From positions 1 through 43,817 of the forward strand of contig CAZMVB010000034.1 in the NCBI GenBank assembly GCA_964569795.1: 43,817 nucleotides of DNA, in the 5' to 3' direction. The notes under the pieces are model-generated. The model was not told where the DNA came from, made no database searches, and worked only from the letters and a program-made list of their open reading frames with translations. A program made the translations under genes and the position numbers. Position 1 is the first letter of the stretch. Each line of letters begins with the position of its first letter. This document shows, piece after piece, positions 43,782 through 43,817 of the stretch. Source of the DNA: JAHJDS01 sp964569795. GTDB taxonomy: Bacteria; Desulfobacterota; Desulfarculia; Desulfarculales; JAHJDS01.

Positions 43782-43817
43782 CCCCCCTCACCCCGGCCCT
43801 CTCCCCCCATCGGGGGG
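43782..43817 (-). repeat. Palindromic intergenic repeat, copy 2 (inverted, cut by window end)
   Basis: CCCTCACCCCGGCCCTCTCC is the reverse complement of the 3' part of copy 1 with two or three differences, and the palindrome then begins (CCCCCCATCGGGGGG) before the window ends. Confidence 0.8.

Overview
The window is a GC-rich bacterial chromosome segment, dense with genes of vertical character. Several features point to an anaerobic or microaerobic proteobacterium of the Desulfobacterota (delta) type: c-type multiheme cytochromes with a NapC/NirT quinol dehydrogenase, sigma-54-type promoters, a PAS-rich hybrid histidine kinase, acetoacetyl-CoA and acetyl-CoA synthetases, a molybdate/tungstate transporter, and lexA beside a dnaE2-like polymerase. 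That placement is inference; there is no rRNA or other marker gene here. I saw no tRNA, rRNA, CRISPR array or complete insertion sequence. AT-rich patches (about 130-870, 33930-34240 and 37590-39500) stand out against the GC-rich background and mark either acquired genes or promoter regions.

Layout. 1-1300: an AT-rich orphan gene on the minus strand and a probable gene remnant. 1302-3625 (minus): a CoA-transferase fused to a GNAT domain, behind a small orphan gene. 3626-6500 (plus): a Tat-exported multicopper oxidase and a secreted protein made of two near-identical repeats, closed by a clear terminator. The region between the small orphan gene and the oxidase holds two divergent sigma-54-like promoters. 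6504-9602 (minus): a five-PAS hybrid histidine kinase. 9786-12616 (minus): acetoacetyl-CoA synthetase and an SDR, divergent from a PadR regulator that leads a modABC operon (12754-15456), followed by a flavodoxin-like protein. 15997-20719 (minus): an ornithine cyclodeaminase/mu-crystallin homologue, then a peptidoglycan set (AmpG permease, PBP4-type DacB, NlpC/P60 lipoprotein). 20877-22175 (minus): a TPR-ankyrin lipoprotein, divergent from RidA. 22457-25940 (plus): RidA, two small envelope proteins and an exported ATPase-less Lon-type protease. 26018-29397 (minus): Maf, TatD, an SDR and an exported amidohydrolase.

29478-33896 (minus) is the most interesting part. A NapC/NirT tetraheme cytochrome and a soluble octaheme cytochrome of the hydroxylamine oxidoreductase (HAO) type form one operon that ends at a strong terminator. 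Downstream is a second HAO-type octaheme module, closely related to the first, fused at its N-terminus to a c-heme segment, a CopD-like membrane domain and a cytochrome b5-like domain. Together they look like a quinol-linked periplasmic electron route to or from nitrogen (or other) compounds, with two delivery modes: a NapC partner, or a built-in membrane module.

34205-37541 (plus): a TPR protein behind a good promoter and a long leader, an isochorismatase-like hydrolase and an AMP-forming acyl-CoA synthetase. 37959-39258 (plus): an AT-rich pair of orphan genes (lipoprotein plus coiled-coil protein). 39616-43158 (plus): lexA and a short dnaE2-like polymerase without imuA/imuB between them. 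43144-43817: a repeat-rich tail with a direct repeat carrying a small ORF, and a DUF559 nuclease gene bracketed by inverted copies of a palindromic repeat, the second cut by the window end.
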